From positions 1 to 64,000 of the forward strand of contig JAZUOG010000057.1 of NCBI GenBank assembly GCA_045604545.1: a stretch of 64,000 bases of DNA. The letters are read 5' to 3'. The translations under genes were made by a program, and so were the position numbers. Each line of letters starts with the position of its first letter. Position 1 is the first letter of the stretch. The notes beneath the pieces are model-generated. The model did no database searches and had not been told where the DNA came from. It worked only from the letters and a program-made list of their open reading frames with translations. Shown piece by piece: positions 1 to 8,148 of the stretch. The DNA comes from RGIG1959 sp045604545 (lineage in GTDB: Bacteria > Bacillota > Clostridia > Oscillospirales > Acutalibacteraceae).

Positions 1-335
1 GGGTGAATGTATGCGATCCGAAAGAGGGGTTTCCCGAAGCTCTTTCCGACATCGCCGCATCGGTGTTCGGACAAAACGAAGGCGACCGCGACCTTCTTGC
101 GGCGGCGATTCTCGGCGAATTCTTTTCGCAGTATGCGTCTCTTGCTGACGGACGGTTTGTCGACGAATACCGTGCACGTTCGCTTCTTTGCGGACGAAGA
201 ATCGTTGTCAAGGCTTCTGACGGTGATCGCGAAGCGACGGCTGTGGAAGTGGACGAGCAATGTCGTTTGCGCGTGCGCTATGATGACGGCAGGGAGGAAA
301 CGCTGTCGTCGGGAGATGTCAGTATCCGCATTTGA
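1..335 (+). CDS. birA: Biotin--[acetyl-CoA-carboxylase] ligase BirA, C-terminal fragment
   Basis: This is the 3' end of a gene that begins before the window. The frame is open to the first base, and the GTG at 3 is an internal valine of a sequence ending a catalytic-domain strand (NVCDPKEGFPEAL), not a start. The visible 110 residues contain the end of the ligase domain (YRARSLLCGRRIVV) and the small SH3-like C-terminal domain ending LSSGDVSIR, both typical of BirA. The enzyme makes biotinyl-AMP and attaches biotin to the carrier protein of acetyl-CoA carboxylase in the cytoplasm. Whether an N-terminal repressor helix-turn-helix is present cannot be seen. The gene converges on rpsT and shares a bidirectional hairpin with it. 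Confidence 0.85.
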   Translation, partial: VNVCDPKEGFPEALSDIAASVFGQNEGDRDLLAAAILGEFFSQYASLADGRFVDEYRARSLLCGRRIVVKASDGDREATAVEVDEQCRLRVRYDDGREETLSSGDVSIRI

Positions 336-337
336 AC

Positions 338-376
338 ACAAAAAGACCGCTGTCGTTTGTCAGCGGTCAGTTTTTG
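338..376. terminator. Bidirectional terminator between birA and rpsT
   Basis: A stem ACCGCTG (346-352) pairs with CAGCGGT (361-367). It has an A-run on the left and a T-run on the right, so it can end both convergent genes. Confidence 0.8.
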
Positions 377-383
377 TGTTAGA

Positions 384-638
384 TTACGCGTTTGCCTTCT
401 TTGCGAGGGCGGACTTTTTCCTGGCAGCAGTGTTCTTGTGCAGGAGGCCCTTAGCAACAGCCTGATCGATCTTCTTGATCGCGGCTTTGACAGCAACGGC
501 CTTGTCCTCAGCGTTCGCTTCGATCGCGACATTGGCCTTTTTGATCTCGGTTTTCAGAGCCGAGCGATTTGCCTTGTTGCGCGCCGTTTTAACAGCGATG
601 ACATTCACACGCTTCTTAGCGGATTTAATGTTGGGCAT
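384..638 (-). CDS. rpsT: 30S ribosomal protein S20
   Basis: S20 binds 16S rRNA early in assembly of the small ribosomal subunit. The protein begins MPNIKSAKKRV and is short, basic and helical, with the family's lysine/alanine-rich C-terminus (KNTAARKKSALAKKANA). The ATG at 638 is preferred over the in-frame GTG two codons upstream because the family starts with MPNIKSAKKR and AGGAGG lies 7 bases before this ATG. It is a single gene. In Bacillus rpsT neighbours gpr and spoIIP; here spoIIP is the divergent neighbour and gpr is absent from the window. Confidence 0.96.
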   Translation of the reverse strand: MPNIKSAKKRVNVIAVKTARNKANRSALKTEIKKANVAIEANAEDKAVAVKAAIKKIDQAVAKGLLHKNTAARKKSALAKKANA

Positions 639-685
639 GGTCACACCTCCTCTTGATCAAATCGTTTATAAATCACGCGGTGATT

Positions 686-714
686 ATCATAGCACGATTT
701 GCAAAAAATTGCAA
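686..714 (-). promoter_or_regulatory. Sigma-A promoter of rpsT
   Basis: On the minus strand TTGCAA (714-709) is separated by 17 bases from TATGAT (691-686). An inverted repeat AATCAC-GCG-GTGATT (671-685) follows near the expected transcript start and may form a 5' hairpin. Confidence 0.65.
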
Positions 715-774
715 CTGTTTTTTGAAAAAAACTTAAAATTTTCTCGTTTTCCGAAAAAATGCCCCTGAACCATC

Positions 775-804
775 GGTATGTCTGTGGAATTTGCCCCATA
801 TAAT
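775..804 (+). promoter_or_regulatory. Possible sporulation-sigma promoter of spoIIP
   Basis: GGTATG (775-780) and CATATAAT (797-804), 16 bases apart, resemble the -35 and -10 elements of sigma-E/sigma-G promoters. They sit 24 bases before the spoIIP start. The -35 match is loose, so this is a suggestion only. Confidence 0.35.
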
Positions 805-827
805 GATGCCAAAAGGGGTGATGCGGC

Positions 828-1892
828 GTGAAACGTGCGGGGACGGTGTTGTGGCGATGTGTGCCGATCGTGCTGTGTGCGGCGGTGGTTTTGCTGACGT
901 TGCAAGCCGTTTCGCCCGTGGAGTGGGTGAAGCTCGGCGAACAAGCGGCACTGTTTGCCGCATTCTCACAATCACCGCAAGACAATGTGTTGCGGCTCAG
1001 TGCCTCTGAGGAAGAACCGCCGACGGTGCCCGAGGAGACGCTGACCGTTCCCGTGGCGTATACAGGCGGTCAGTATGATGCTCTTGAAACGTCGATACCT
1101 CCGAAGGGGGACGGCGGCGGAACGGTATCCGAACAGCAACTCGGCGGTCAGCAAGTGGCGGAATATGTGTGTGTGAAAAACAGCAGCGGCGTCAGCGTGG
1201 ATTTTGCGGCATTACTGTCAGAGACCGTCTCATTTGATGCCGCAGACGGCCCGCAGGTGTTGATTGTTCACACGCACACCACCGAATGCTATATGTCCTA
1301 TTACGCGGGATACTATAACGCCGATGATGTGACACGCTCGACCGATAATGCGGAAAACATGGTAGCTGTGGGGGCGGCGCTCGCCAAAGAACTCCGCGCG
1401 CACGGCATCGGCGTGATCCACGACACCACTCAGCACGATCACCCGCAGTATACGGGAGCATATACCCGCAGTGAGCAAACCGTCGCCGCCTATCTGCAGG
1501 CGTATCCGTCCATTCGTGTGGTGCTTGATCTTCATCGCGATGCGATGATGCGGGAGGATCAGACGAAAATCAAACCGACAGCCACCGTTGACGGCAAAAA
1601 AGCCGCGCAGATGATGGTGGTTGTCGGTGTTACCAGCAGTGACAGCGCCCCCAATCCGCACACCAATGTCAATCTGCGTTTCGGACTGCAGCTTCACCGG
1701 GCATTGGAAGCGGCAAACACCGGCTTGATGCGTCCGCTTTATATGGTGGATGCGCGCTATAATCAGCATCTGTCGGCGGGCTCCTTACTCATCGAGATCG
1801 GCACCGATGCCAATGTGCTGTCCGAATCGCTTTACAGCGTCCGTCTTTTGGGACGGGAACTGGCCGCCATGCTCAAACAAGGACATTCATAA
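828..1892 (+). CDS. spoIIP: Stage II sporulation protein P
   Basis: SpoIIP is a membrane-anchored amidase/endopeptidase that thins septal peptidoglycan and drives engulfment of the forespore with SpoIID and SpoIIM. The 354-residue protein has an N-terminal membrane anchor (about residues 8-28), a linker rich in Glu, Pro and Thr, and the SpoIIP domain from about residue 140. Conserved blocks include VLIVHTHTTECY, STDNAENMVAVG, IHDTTQHD, VVLDLHRDA and LIEIGTDAN. The GTG at 828 has AAAAGGGG 9 bases upstream; the ATG at 821 is out of frame. It is flanked by a possible sporulation promoter and is monocistronic. Confidence 0.93.
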   Translation: MKRAGTVLWRCVPIVLCAAVVLLTLQAVSPVEWVKLGEQAALFAAFSQSPQDNVLRLSASEEEPPTVPEETLTVPVAYTGGQYDALETSIPPKGDGGGTVSEQQLGGQQVAEYVCVKNSSGVSVDFAALLSETVSFDAADGPQVLIVHTHTTECYMSYYAGYYNADDVTRSTDNAENMVAVGAALAKELRAHGIGVIHDTTQHDHPQYTGAYTRSEQTVAAYLQAYPSIRVVLDLHRDAMMREDQTKIKPTATVDGKKAAQMMVVVGVTSSDSAPNPHTNVNLRFGLQLHRALEAANTGLMRPLYMVDARYNQHLSAGSLLIEIGTDANVLSESLYSVRLLGRELAAMLKQGHS

Positions 1893-1900
1893 AAAAACAC

Positions 1901-1929
1901 TTGCGTATTGCCGGCGTTGCGTGTACAAT
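1901..1929 (+). promoter_or_regulatory. Sigma-A promoter
   Basis: TTGCGT (1901-1906), a 17-base spacer and TACAAT (1924-1929) lie directly before the anchored secreted protein gene at 1962. Confidence 0.7.
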
Positions 1930-1961
1930 ATATAAAGATATATAAGGGGGGTGTTGTCTGC

Positions 1962-2792
1962 ATGAAACGGATCGTGATGCTGATCGTGAGCGTGTGTCTG
2001 CTCGCGGTGACGGTGTGTCCTACCGCATCGGCAATGGTGCGTCGTGACCTGCTGGATGTACAGAACACCACCTTGATCTCCGACAGCGGCGCGTTCACCT
2101 ATACCGAGAACGGTGTGTTGGTGCTTGAAAGCACCTCGGAGGAAGGCGCCACCGTGGCGATTTCTCTTGACCTGTTGATGAGCCTCGGCAATATGCGGTA
2201 TTTGCAGATGTCGCTGTCGTCCGATTCGGCATTTAACATTGCCCTTCGTATCAGCGGTGCCGGACGCGATTTTTATCCGCAATTGACGGGCCCGTCGTGG
2301 TATGAAGCATTTCAGGAGACCGCTCCCGCCGAAGGCGAGGGCGTATCCGACGGTGGTGTCTTCACGTTGTCGCAGGACATCGTTCATTATGCCGCATACA
2401 ACGAGATGGCCCTTTCCGAGGACAGCTATGCAACGATCAAAAGCGTGTTTATCTCCATCAAAGGCGTCGGCAAGCTGACGATAGAACATCTGATGCTGTC
2501 TGACACTCCCGACTTTATGACCATGAGCAACCATGTCGGCACGCTCGCCGACGAGGTGCCGCTTTTGCCGGAGTATACGCTCGATTTTGTGGGTGAGGAC
2601 GAGGAGGAACACCGCGTCCCGACCTTGCCGAGTAACGACGGTATGCACGAAGGACAGGAGTGGGAAACCATTCGCCCCATTCTGTGGATCGCGGGGGCGA
2701 CGGTGGTTGTGACGATTGTTGCCGTTATCATCGTCCGAAAGAAAGTCCCGAACCGCTTCCGCATGGAAGATTTTGATGATAGTGATGAATAA
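1962..2792 (+). CDS. Secreted, C-terminally membrane-anchored protein of unknown function
   Basis: I do not recognise a named family. The 276-residue product has a signal peptide (MKRIVMLIVSVCLLAV, cleavage near TASA), an extracellular beta-rich domain, an acidic stretch, a transmembrane helix near residues 236-256 and a basic/acidic cytoplasmic tail. Its central region (DFYPQLTGPSWYEAFQETAP to ISIKGVGKLTIEHLML) resembles the C-terminal module of the amidase at 21154 (DFYPSFTETAP to INVGGAGTVTIDALQL), suggesting a shared carbohydrate-binding-like fold. The ATG at 1962 is chosen because AAGGGGGG lies about 10 bases upstream and the signal peptide starts there. It has its own promoter and terminator. 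Confidence 0.75.
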   Translation: MKRIVMLIVSVCLLAVTVCPTASAMVRRDLLDVQNTTLISDSGAFTYTENGVLVLESTSEEGATVAISLDLLMSLGNMRYLQMSLSSDSAFNIALRISGAGRDFYPQLTGPSWYEAFQETAPAEGEGVSDGGVFTLSQDIVHYAAYNEMALSEDSYATIKSVFISIKGVGKLTIEHLMLSDTPDFMTMSNHVGTLADEVPLLPEYTLDFVGEDEEEHRVPTLPSNDGMHEGQEWETIRPILWIAGATVVVTIVAVIIVRKKVPNRFRMEDFDDSDE

Positions 2793-2825
2793 AAAACGCT
2801 TCCGGGTTTCGGAAGCGTTTTTTGT
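2791..2825 (+). terminator. Rho-independent terminator
   Basis: AAAACGCTTCC and GGAAGCGTTTT form a stem around GGGTTTC, with T-runs on both sides. It can serve the gene at 1962 and the convergent gatD-like gene. Confidence 0.85.
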
Positions 2826-3542
2826 TTATTCGACATCTACCTGCGGATCGCAGAATTCGGCGAGGCGGCGGGCGTAGGCATCGTTCACCGCTTCCTCGAA
2901 AGCAAGCGGAACGTCTTTGGCGCCCATTGTGTCGAGAAGCCAGCGGGTGAGGGCGGGATTCATGATCAGAATCGGACCGATGAGGTAGGTCGCGATCATA
3001 TTGCCCTTGAAGAATCCTTCATAGCGCGATTGCTTGTTCAGTCCGATGCCGCGCTCCACCTTGATGAAGGCGCAGTCCTCGTTTTGACCGGTCGCCATCG
3101 TGAACTGGCTTTTGAAGCCGACGATGTCCGAAGAAACGGGGGCGAACCGACCGAGTACCAGACCGTTATAGCGATGATACATATCCTGTTTGGCGCTCAT
3201 CGGGAGAATGCCGAGCCCGTGAATGCTGTTGCCGTTTTCGAGCACGATGTTGTGACCGAGCACCTCAGCCGCATTGCCGGTGAACAGCATCGGTGTGCCG
3301 TTTTCGATCATTTCGTTCAGACGGGAGACAAACGGCATCAACGACAAAATGGCGCGTTGCTGAATACGTTCGGACATCGGTCCCATATACAACAGGTCAA
3401 CCTTGTGGTTGACGAAATAGGGCACTTCATCAAGCGGTGTGCGGATAAAGGTGGCGTCCGGCAGGCAGGCCTGCAGATACCGCATATTGCTCATGTCGCC
3501 GAACAGATTGGCGTGTTCGGGAAACAAAATCTCGATGATCAT
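2826..3542 (-). CDS. GatD-like glutamine amidotransferase lacking the catalytic Cys and His
   Basis: GatD normally hydrolyses glutamine and passes ammonia to MurT, which amidates D-glutamate in lipid II. The 238-residue protein keeps family features: an N-terminal LFPEHANLFGDMSNMRYL block and the C-terminal GPILIMNPALTRWLL block. The nucleophile motif, usually CGG(Y/F)Q, here reads FTGNAAEVLG, and the usual HGP(I/L)L histidine is isoleucine (YLIGPIL). Both catalytic residues therefore appear to be lost. Its ATG overlaps the murT stop by 4 bases, so the two are translationally coupled. It may be a structural partner of MurT, which might then use free ammonia. This is inferred from remembered family motifs, not from an alignment. 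Confidence 0.8.
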   Translation of the reverse strand: MIIEILFPEHANLFGDMSNMRYLQACLPDATFIRTPLDEVPYFVNHKVDLLYMGPMSERIQQRAILSLMPFVSRLNEMIENGTPMLFTGNAAEVLGHNIVLENGNSIHGLGILPMSAKQDMYHRYNGLVLGRFAPVSSDIVGFKSQFTMATGQNEDCAFIKVERGIGLNKQSRYEGFFKGNMIATYLIGPILIMNPALTRWLLDTMGAKDVPLAFEEAVNDAYARRLAEFCDPQVDVE

Positions 3543-4921
3543 TCGCCCACCTCCTTTGCGTCCAAACGGTCTTTGAGCTTGTCGCGTACCGCCTCTGCGA
3601 ATTGGACGGTATACACATCAAACAGCACGAAGGTGTTGTCAACCTCGTCGAAATCGACCGCGTCGGCGGTGGCAAGCTCGTCACGCATGCACAGGATCTT
3701 TTCGTCGGGAACGCCCGCGAGCAACAGTCTCACACGGAAGTCCGCCGCGCGCACACCCGCGACGATGATCTGCGGGATGCTGTCGTGATTCAAAAATTCG
3801 AAGTCGGCGTCGTACAGCCACGCCATGTTCTCGGACGAGTGTTTGGCGTCGAAGAAATCCTCCACAAGCAGAATGACCGCTTTGCGTCCTTCCGTGCGGC
3901 GGATAAAATCAAACGAACGCGAACAAGCAATGGGATTTTGTCCCTTGCTGAGCAGCATCGTGACCGTCTTGCCGTGTTGCTCGATCTGTTCAAAACGGGA
4001 TTTGACGATTTCGCGTTTCATCAGCGAGTTTTGAATGGTGTCGTGGGACATACCGAGTTCACGAAGCATCGCCACCGCGGCGAGGGTGTTGTACCAATCG
4101 GTGATGTTGTCGCCGAGCATGCGATAGGTCTCGTCGCCGTCAGCGGTACGCACCGTCAGCGTGCGGGTGACGGCGTCGGCATCGACGATTTCATAGCGCG
4201 GCGCAAGCGAGCCGAAATCACACGACGGGCAGTGGGCGCGACCGATGTGATTGTATCGCACGAAGTCGTATTTGAGCTTGGCAAAGCAGTTCGGACAGGT
4301 GACGATGTCACACACAATATTCTGCGGCGTTTCCCAGTCGCCCTCGCGGTGGGCGATGCCGAATGCCACGCGGTCGTTTCCGGGCGCCAGATGACTGCTG
4401 ATGAGGTCATCGGCGTTGACGATCAGCTTGGTGGACGTAGGAATGGCGCTGTTAAGAATGTCGGTGATGAATTCCGAATGCGCGTTGCGCTTGAAGGAAT
4501 CGCGGAACAGGTTGGTCACCAGCAGGTAATCGGGCGTGAGATATTTGAAGATATGGATCGCACTGCGCTCGTCGATTTCCAGAACAGCGGTCTTCTCACG
4601 GATCTTGCCCGTGAGAGAGGCGGCGTTGAGGAAGGTGGACACGATACCGCCGCGCACGTTGCCGCCGAAACGGTTGTTGAGCGGGGTCTCGTCGCATTCC
4701 GCCAGAATATCGTCGAGCAGGTTACAGACGGTTGTTTTGCCGTTTGTTCCCGTGACACAGATGAGGGTCTCGGGTTTATCGACGCGTCCGAGAAAATCGG
4801 GACACAGCTTCAACGCCACCACGCCGGGCAGATGGGTCGCGTTGCGATGCATCAAGCGGAGTATGCCTGCGGTTGCTTTTGCCGTCCACAGTGCCAAATA
4901 GAAACGGATGCTTTTTTTCAT
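3539..4921 (-). CDS. murT: Lipid II isoglutaminyl synthase, MurT-type Mur ligase
   Basis: MurT is an ATP-dependent Mur ligase-like enzyme that amidates the D-glutamate of lipid II together with GatD. The 460-residue protein has a hydrophobic N-terminus, the ATP loop VTGTNGKTT (about residues 56-64), the family's four-cysteine zinc ribbon (CPNC ... CPSC, about residues 209-235) inserted in the central domain, and the C-terminal DUF1727-type domain. It is the first gene of a two-gene operon with the degenerate gatD. No strong promoter was identified; AT-rich DNA with TATAAT on the minus strand lies just upstream. Confidence 0.9.
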   Translation of the reverse strand: MKKSIRFYLALWTAKATAGILRLMHRNATHLPGVVALKLCPDFLGRVDKPETLICVTGTNGKTTVCNLLDDILAECDETPLNNRFGGNVRGGIVSTFLNAASLTGKIREKTAVLEIDERSAIHIFKYLTPDYLLVTNLFRDSFKRNAHSEFITDILNSAIPTSTKLIVNADDLISSHLAPGNDRVAFGIAHREGDWETPQNIVCDIVTCPNCFAKLKYDFVRYNHIGRAHCPSCDFGSLAPRYEIVDADAVTRTLTVRTADGDETYRMLGDNITDWYNTLAAVAMLRELGMSHDTIQNSLMKREIVKSRFEQIEQHGKTVTMLLSKGQNPIACSRSFDFIRRTEGRKAVILLVEDFFDAKHSSENMAWLYDADFEFLNHDSIPQIIVAGVRAADFRVRLLLAGVPDEKILCMRDELATADAVDFDEVDNTFVLFDVYTVQFAEAVRDKLKDRLDAKEVGE

Positions 4922-4967
4922 AAGCGTTTTTACACATCCTTTATTATAAAGGTATCACTTTATCATA

Positions 4968-6086
4968 TCATATTTTTCCTGCCGCGTCAATGCGCTGTTT
5001 GGCGAGATGACGAAGGATATCCAGGGAGTCTTCGGCGATCACTTGATAGGTTTCCCAGTCCATCACGGTGCTATGCAGTTGCTCCATGCGATCGTGATGC
5101 GCCTTGGCATCGCATGAGGCACTGACCGCTTCCGCAATCAGATCGGCGGCGGCACGGCGATTGAACGACAGCTGTTGCTTTTTCGTTTTCAGGGCATTGC
5201 TGTCGATGAAGCGAGCGGCGTGAATGCGGCGAAAGACAGGATAATCGATTGGATGATGGGTGTTGGATGTCAGAAACCCGATCCCGAGCGAAGGGATCAG
5301 CAGGTGTTCCCATTTTTTCTCGTTGAGCGGGCAGGGACACAGGATCACATCGTGCCCTGCCGACACCGCGTGTTCGCACAACGTGCCGATCAGTGCCGAA
5401 GACACGGCACCGTGTTCGTCAAGGACAGCATAGAGCTTGGGACACAGTGCGGTCGGCGTATCCTTTAAAAACACGTGTCCGTCAGGGGTGATCGCCGATA
5501 AGAAGCGATGCGTGATGTGTCCCTTGCGGTCGGCGGCATCGCCGAATTCCTTTTGTGCAAGACGTAATGCGGCGGCAGTCAGTTTGTCAAAGAACAGGAC
5601 GTTTTCCTGCAAACGGCGGTTGTTGTCAAGAAGTACCGCCGCCGCTGACAAAAACCGGCAACAGCGCGCGTGGGACGCTTTGCAGGCATCTGCCGCTTCA
5701 AACCAGGCGCCTGCCTGCGCAAGAGCGTCTTCTGTGCGCAAACAACACCCAAAAGGAACAAGCTGTTCGCACTCGCCGTAAGCGACCGGCTCAAGAATAT
5801 GCGGTGAGGTCGCGTCGACCACACACAGCCGGATATCCTCGCACACGACCGCATCAAGAGAGGACGGGTCAGAGGAGCAAACGATCGTCTCAACCGACAG
5901 CCCCATCGCGTTCAGTTCTTCAAGCACGCGATGCATAAAGGTGGATTTTCCTGTTCCGGCGCCGCTTTTGATGAGAAATGCGGCCCAGCCGTTTCGCGGG
6001 TCATACAGATCCGTCTGGTGAAAGCCGACAAATCCTTTCGGTGTGTTGGCACCGAAGAAGAAACAGATCGGGGAGGGTGTAACCAT
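4968..6086 (-). CDS. P-loop ATPase, PRK06851-like, with degenerate second half
   Basis: This 372-residue protein resembles a conserved but uncharacterised ATPase family of spore-forming Firmicutes. The N-terminal half has a Walker A loop (KSGAGTGKSTFM, about residues 40-51) and a switch to DP-rich signatures (CSSDPSSLDAV). The C-terminal half repeats the fold (HDVILCPCPLNEKKWEHLLIP) but lacks a second GxGTGKS loop, which I recall being present in relatives. The start at 6086 has AAGGAGG 6 bases upstream. It stands alone between murT and the divergent T-box/ilvA leader. Function unknown; assignment rests on motif pattern. Confidence 0.65.
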   Translation of the reverse strand: MVTPSPICFFFGANTPKGFVGFHQTDLYDPRNGWAAFLIKSGAGTGKSTFMHRVLEELNAMGLSVETIVCSSDPSSLDAVVCEDIRLCVVDATSPHILEPVAYGECEQLVPFGCCLRTEDALAQAGAWFEAADACKASHARCCRFLSAAAVLLDNNRRLQENVLFFDKLTAAALRLAQKEFGDAADRKGHITHRFLSAITPDGHVFLKDTPTALCPKLYAVLDEHGAVSSALIGTLCEHAVSAGHDVILCPCPLNEKKWEHLLIPSLGIGFLTSNTHHPIDYPVFRRIHAARFIDSNALKTKKQQLSFNRRAAADLIAEAVSASCDAKAHHDRMEQLHSTVMDWETYQVIAEDSLDILRHLAKQRIDAAGKI

Positions 6087-6174
6087 GATAAAACCTCCTT
6101 GGTAAGAATCGAGTATTCACTCCACTTTATGACGGTGATTTTCGTTCCGTGAGCGGTTTTGAAACAAAAAATAC

Positions 6175-6203
6175 TTGACAAATCCGAAAAAAAGGACTAT
6201 GCT
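6175..6203 (+). promoter_or_regulatory. Sigma-A promoter of the T-box leader and ilvA-ridA
   Basis: TTGACA (6175-6180), a 17-base spacer and TATGCT (6198-6203) give a strong housekeeping promoter. Transcription would start near 6210, about 290 bases before ilvA. Confidence 0.85.
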
Positions 6204-6234
6204 GAATACCATAGCGATTCTGCTTAACAACCAA

Positions 6235-6490
6235 ATAAAGAAATGTATTGACAGGGACGCCCGATATCTTCCTCGTCTTTCAGAGAGCCGTCGGTTGGTG
6301 CGAGACGGCAGTCAGGGATATCAATGGGTCATCACCCTCGAACAGGTCGCCCAACCGCCTTTCGGCGCAGTAGGTGGACACGGCTGTCTGCCGTTATCAG
6401 ACTCACATTCATGTTGATGGTAGTTATGGTGGTTTACACGCGAAGGCACGGCTTTCGTCCATACGGACGAGAGCCGTTTATTTTTTATCG
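6235..6490 (+). promoter_or_regulatory. T-box leader (tRNA-Ile sensing) upstream of ilvA
   Basis: The leader shows the ordered marks of a T-box: a long Stem I with AGAGAGCCG and the apical GGTTGGTGCGA, a specifier region on the returning strand, a T-box-like antiterminator element GGTGGTTTACACGCGA (about 6428-6443), and a terminator hairpin with a T-run. In the expected specifier position the sequence is GGATATCAATG, giving the isoleucine codon ATC at 6320-6322, which fits control of threonine deaminase. Uncharged tRNA-Ile would bind and allow read-through. The T-box core has an insertion relative to the common form, so the exact antiterminator pairing is uncertain. Confidence 0.85.
6448..6487 (+). 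terminator. T-box-controlled terminator hairpin
   Basis: ACGGCTTTCGTCC pairs with GGACGAGAGCCGT around a four-base loop and is followed by TTATTTTTT. It is the conditional terminator of the leader. Confidence 0.85.
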
Positions 6491-6503
6491 GAGGCGATAC
6501 GAC

Positions 6504-7703
6504 ATGGTCACACTCGACAAAATCTTTCATGCCAAATATGTTCTCAAGGATATCATTCGTTGCACGGATATGATCAGCGCGCCGCAGATCAATCCCGACT
6601 GTGACGTGTATCTCAAAACCGAAAACCTGCAGATCACGGGATCGTTTAAGGTGCGCGGCTCTGCTTACAAAATCTCTCAGCTCAGCGAAGAGGAAAAAGC
6701 ACACGGCGTGATCGCCTGCTCCGCAGGAAACCATGCACAGGGCGTGGCGATGGCGGCGACCAAAAGCGGCATTCCGTCGCTTATCTGCCTGCCCGACGGC
6801 GCCCCCATTTCCAAGGTAGAGGCAACCAAGCGCTTCGGTGCGAAGGTGGAGCTGGTTAAAGGTGTCTATGATGATGCCTACGCGCGCGCACTGCAGTTGC
6901 GCGACGAAAAGGGCTACACCTTTATTCATCCCTTTGACGATGAAGACGTTATTGCCGGTCAGGGCACGATCGGTCTGGAAATTCTCGAACAGCTTGACGA
7001 TGTTGATGCGGTCGTGGTGCCGGTCGGCGGCGGCGGACTGATCTCCGGCGTTGCCTATGCCATCAAATCGCTTCGTCCCCAGTGTAAGGTGTACGGCGTG
7101 CAGGCGGCAGGTGCCGCGTCGATGGTACACGCTCTGCAGGAGGGCGGTCCCGATGCGCTTGCCACCGCCAAGACCATCGCCGACGGTATCGCTGTTAAGA
7201 AGGCGGGCGAGCTGACCTATCAGATGTGCCGCGATTATGTGGACGATGTTGTGACGGTGACCGATGATGAGGTCTCTTCCGCGATCCTCACGTTGATCGA
7301 GCGTCAGAAGCTCATCGCCGAGGGTGCCGGTGCTGTGTCCGTGGCGGCGGTACTGTTCAACAAGGTCCCCGTTAAAGGCAAAAAGGTCGTCTGCCTCGTG
7401 TCGGGCGGCAACATCGACGTGACCATCTTGTCCCGCGTTATCTCCCGCGGCTTGCTCAAGGCGGGTCGCTCGGCGGACATCACCGTGGAGCTTGCCGATA
7501 AACCCGGTCAACTCAAAGCCGTTTCCGAAATCGTCGCGGGTGAGGGCGGCAACGTTGTCGCGGTGTATCACGATCGTGCCGATCTTGACACCGATATCAA
7601 CGCCTGCTATCTGCGTTTGATGCTGGAAACCCGCGATTATGCGCATGTCGAACAAATCAAAAACGCCCTGATGTCAAAGGGCTACCGTCTGGTTGAAAAA
7701 TAA
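6504..7703 (+). CDS. ilvA: Threonine ammonia-lyase (threonine deaminase)
   Basis: The enzyme converts threonine to 2-oxobutanoate and ammonia with PLP, the first step of isoleucine synthesis. The 399-residue protein has the PLP-lysine motif GSFKVRGSAYK (about residues 44-54), SAGNHAQGVA, the phosphate-binding loop VPVGGGGLISG, and a single C-terminal ACT-like domain (ITVELADKPGQLKAV), the short-form layout. The ATG at 6504 follows GGAGG by 9 bases. A longer frame upstream runs through the T-box and is not coding. It is controlled by the tRNA-Ile T-box and followed by ridA. Confidence 0.95.
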   Translation: MVTLDKIFHAKYVLKDIIRCTDMISAPQINPDCDVYLKTENLQITGSFKVRGSAYKISQLSEEEKAHGVIACSAGNHAQGVAMAATKSGIPSLICLPDGAPISKVEATKRFGAKVELVKGVYDDAYARALQLRDEKGYTFIHPFDDEDVIAGQGTIGLEILEQLDDVDAVVVPVGGGGLISGVAYAIKSLRPQCKVYGVQAAGAASMVHALQEGGPDALATAKTIADGIAVKKAGELTYQMCRDYVDDVVTVTDDEVSSAILTLIERQKLIAEGAGAVSVAAVLFNKVPVKGKKVVCLVSGGNIDVTILSRVISRGLLKAGRSADITVELADKPGQLKAVSEIVAGEGGNVVAVYHDRADLDTDINACYLRLMLETRDYAHVEQIKNALMSKGYRLVEK

Positions 7704-7719
7704 AGAAAGGATCGTGAAA

Positions 7720-8097
7720 ATGATGTCTCAAATCGTTCATACCGATGCCGCTCCTGCGGCGATCGGTCCTTACTCTCAGGCTGTTGTCAGCGGCTCGCTC
7801 GTGTTCACCTCCGGTCAGATCGCCATCAACCCGCAAAGCGGTGAGGTGGAAGCGGTCGGCATCGAAGCCCAGACCGAGCAGGTCATGAAGAATCTCGGTG
7901 AGGTTCTCAAAGCCGCCGGCTCGGATTACAGCAAGGCTGTCAAGACCACCTGTTTCCTCGCCGACATGGCGGATTTTGCCGCGTTCAACGCCGTTTACGG
8001 CAAATACTTCACCGGCAAGCCCGCACGCTCCTGCGTGGCGGCGGCCGCCCTTCCCAAAGGCGTCCTTGTCGAAGTGGAAGTCATCGCCGAAGTGTGA
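7720..8097 (+). CDS. ridA: RidA family 2-iminobutanoate/2-iminopropanoate deaminase
   Basis: RidA hydrolyses the reactive enamine/imine released by threonine deaminase, preventing damage to PLP enzymes. The 125-residue protein has the family motifs AAPAAIGPYSQAV, FTSGQIAINPQSG and the active-site arginine segment (KPARSCVAAAALPKGVLVEVEVIA). The start is the first of two ATGs (7720/7723), after AAAGG. It sits 16 bases after ilvA, so enzyme and detoxifier are co-transcribed under the same T-box. Confidence 0.95.
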   Translation: MMSQIVHTDAAPAAIGPYSQAVVSGSLVFTSGQIAINPQSGEVEAVGIEAQTEQVMKNLGEVLKAAGSDYSKAVKTTCFLADMADFAAFNAVYGKYFTGKPARSCVAAAALPKGVLVEVEVIAEV

Positions 8098-8106
8098 TAA
8101 ACATCG

Positions 8107-8148
8107 CAAAAGCCTGTTGTACCGAATGGTACAACAGGCTTTTTTTTA
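8107..8148. terminator. Bidirectional terminator
   Basis: AAAAGCCTGTTGTACC pairs with GGTACAACAGGCTTTT around GAAT, with a long T-run. It ends ilvA-ridA and the convergent SGNH hydrolase gene. Confidence 0.9.

Noticed and set aside
3..335. Short gene starting at the GTG at position 3
   Set aside because: The frame is open to the window edge and the residues are the interior of BirA, so it is the end of a longer gene.
3602..5125. 507-codon plus-strand frame opposite murT
   Set aside because: An antisense shadow; murT has full Mur ligase motifs and an operon partner.
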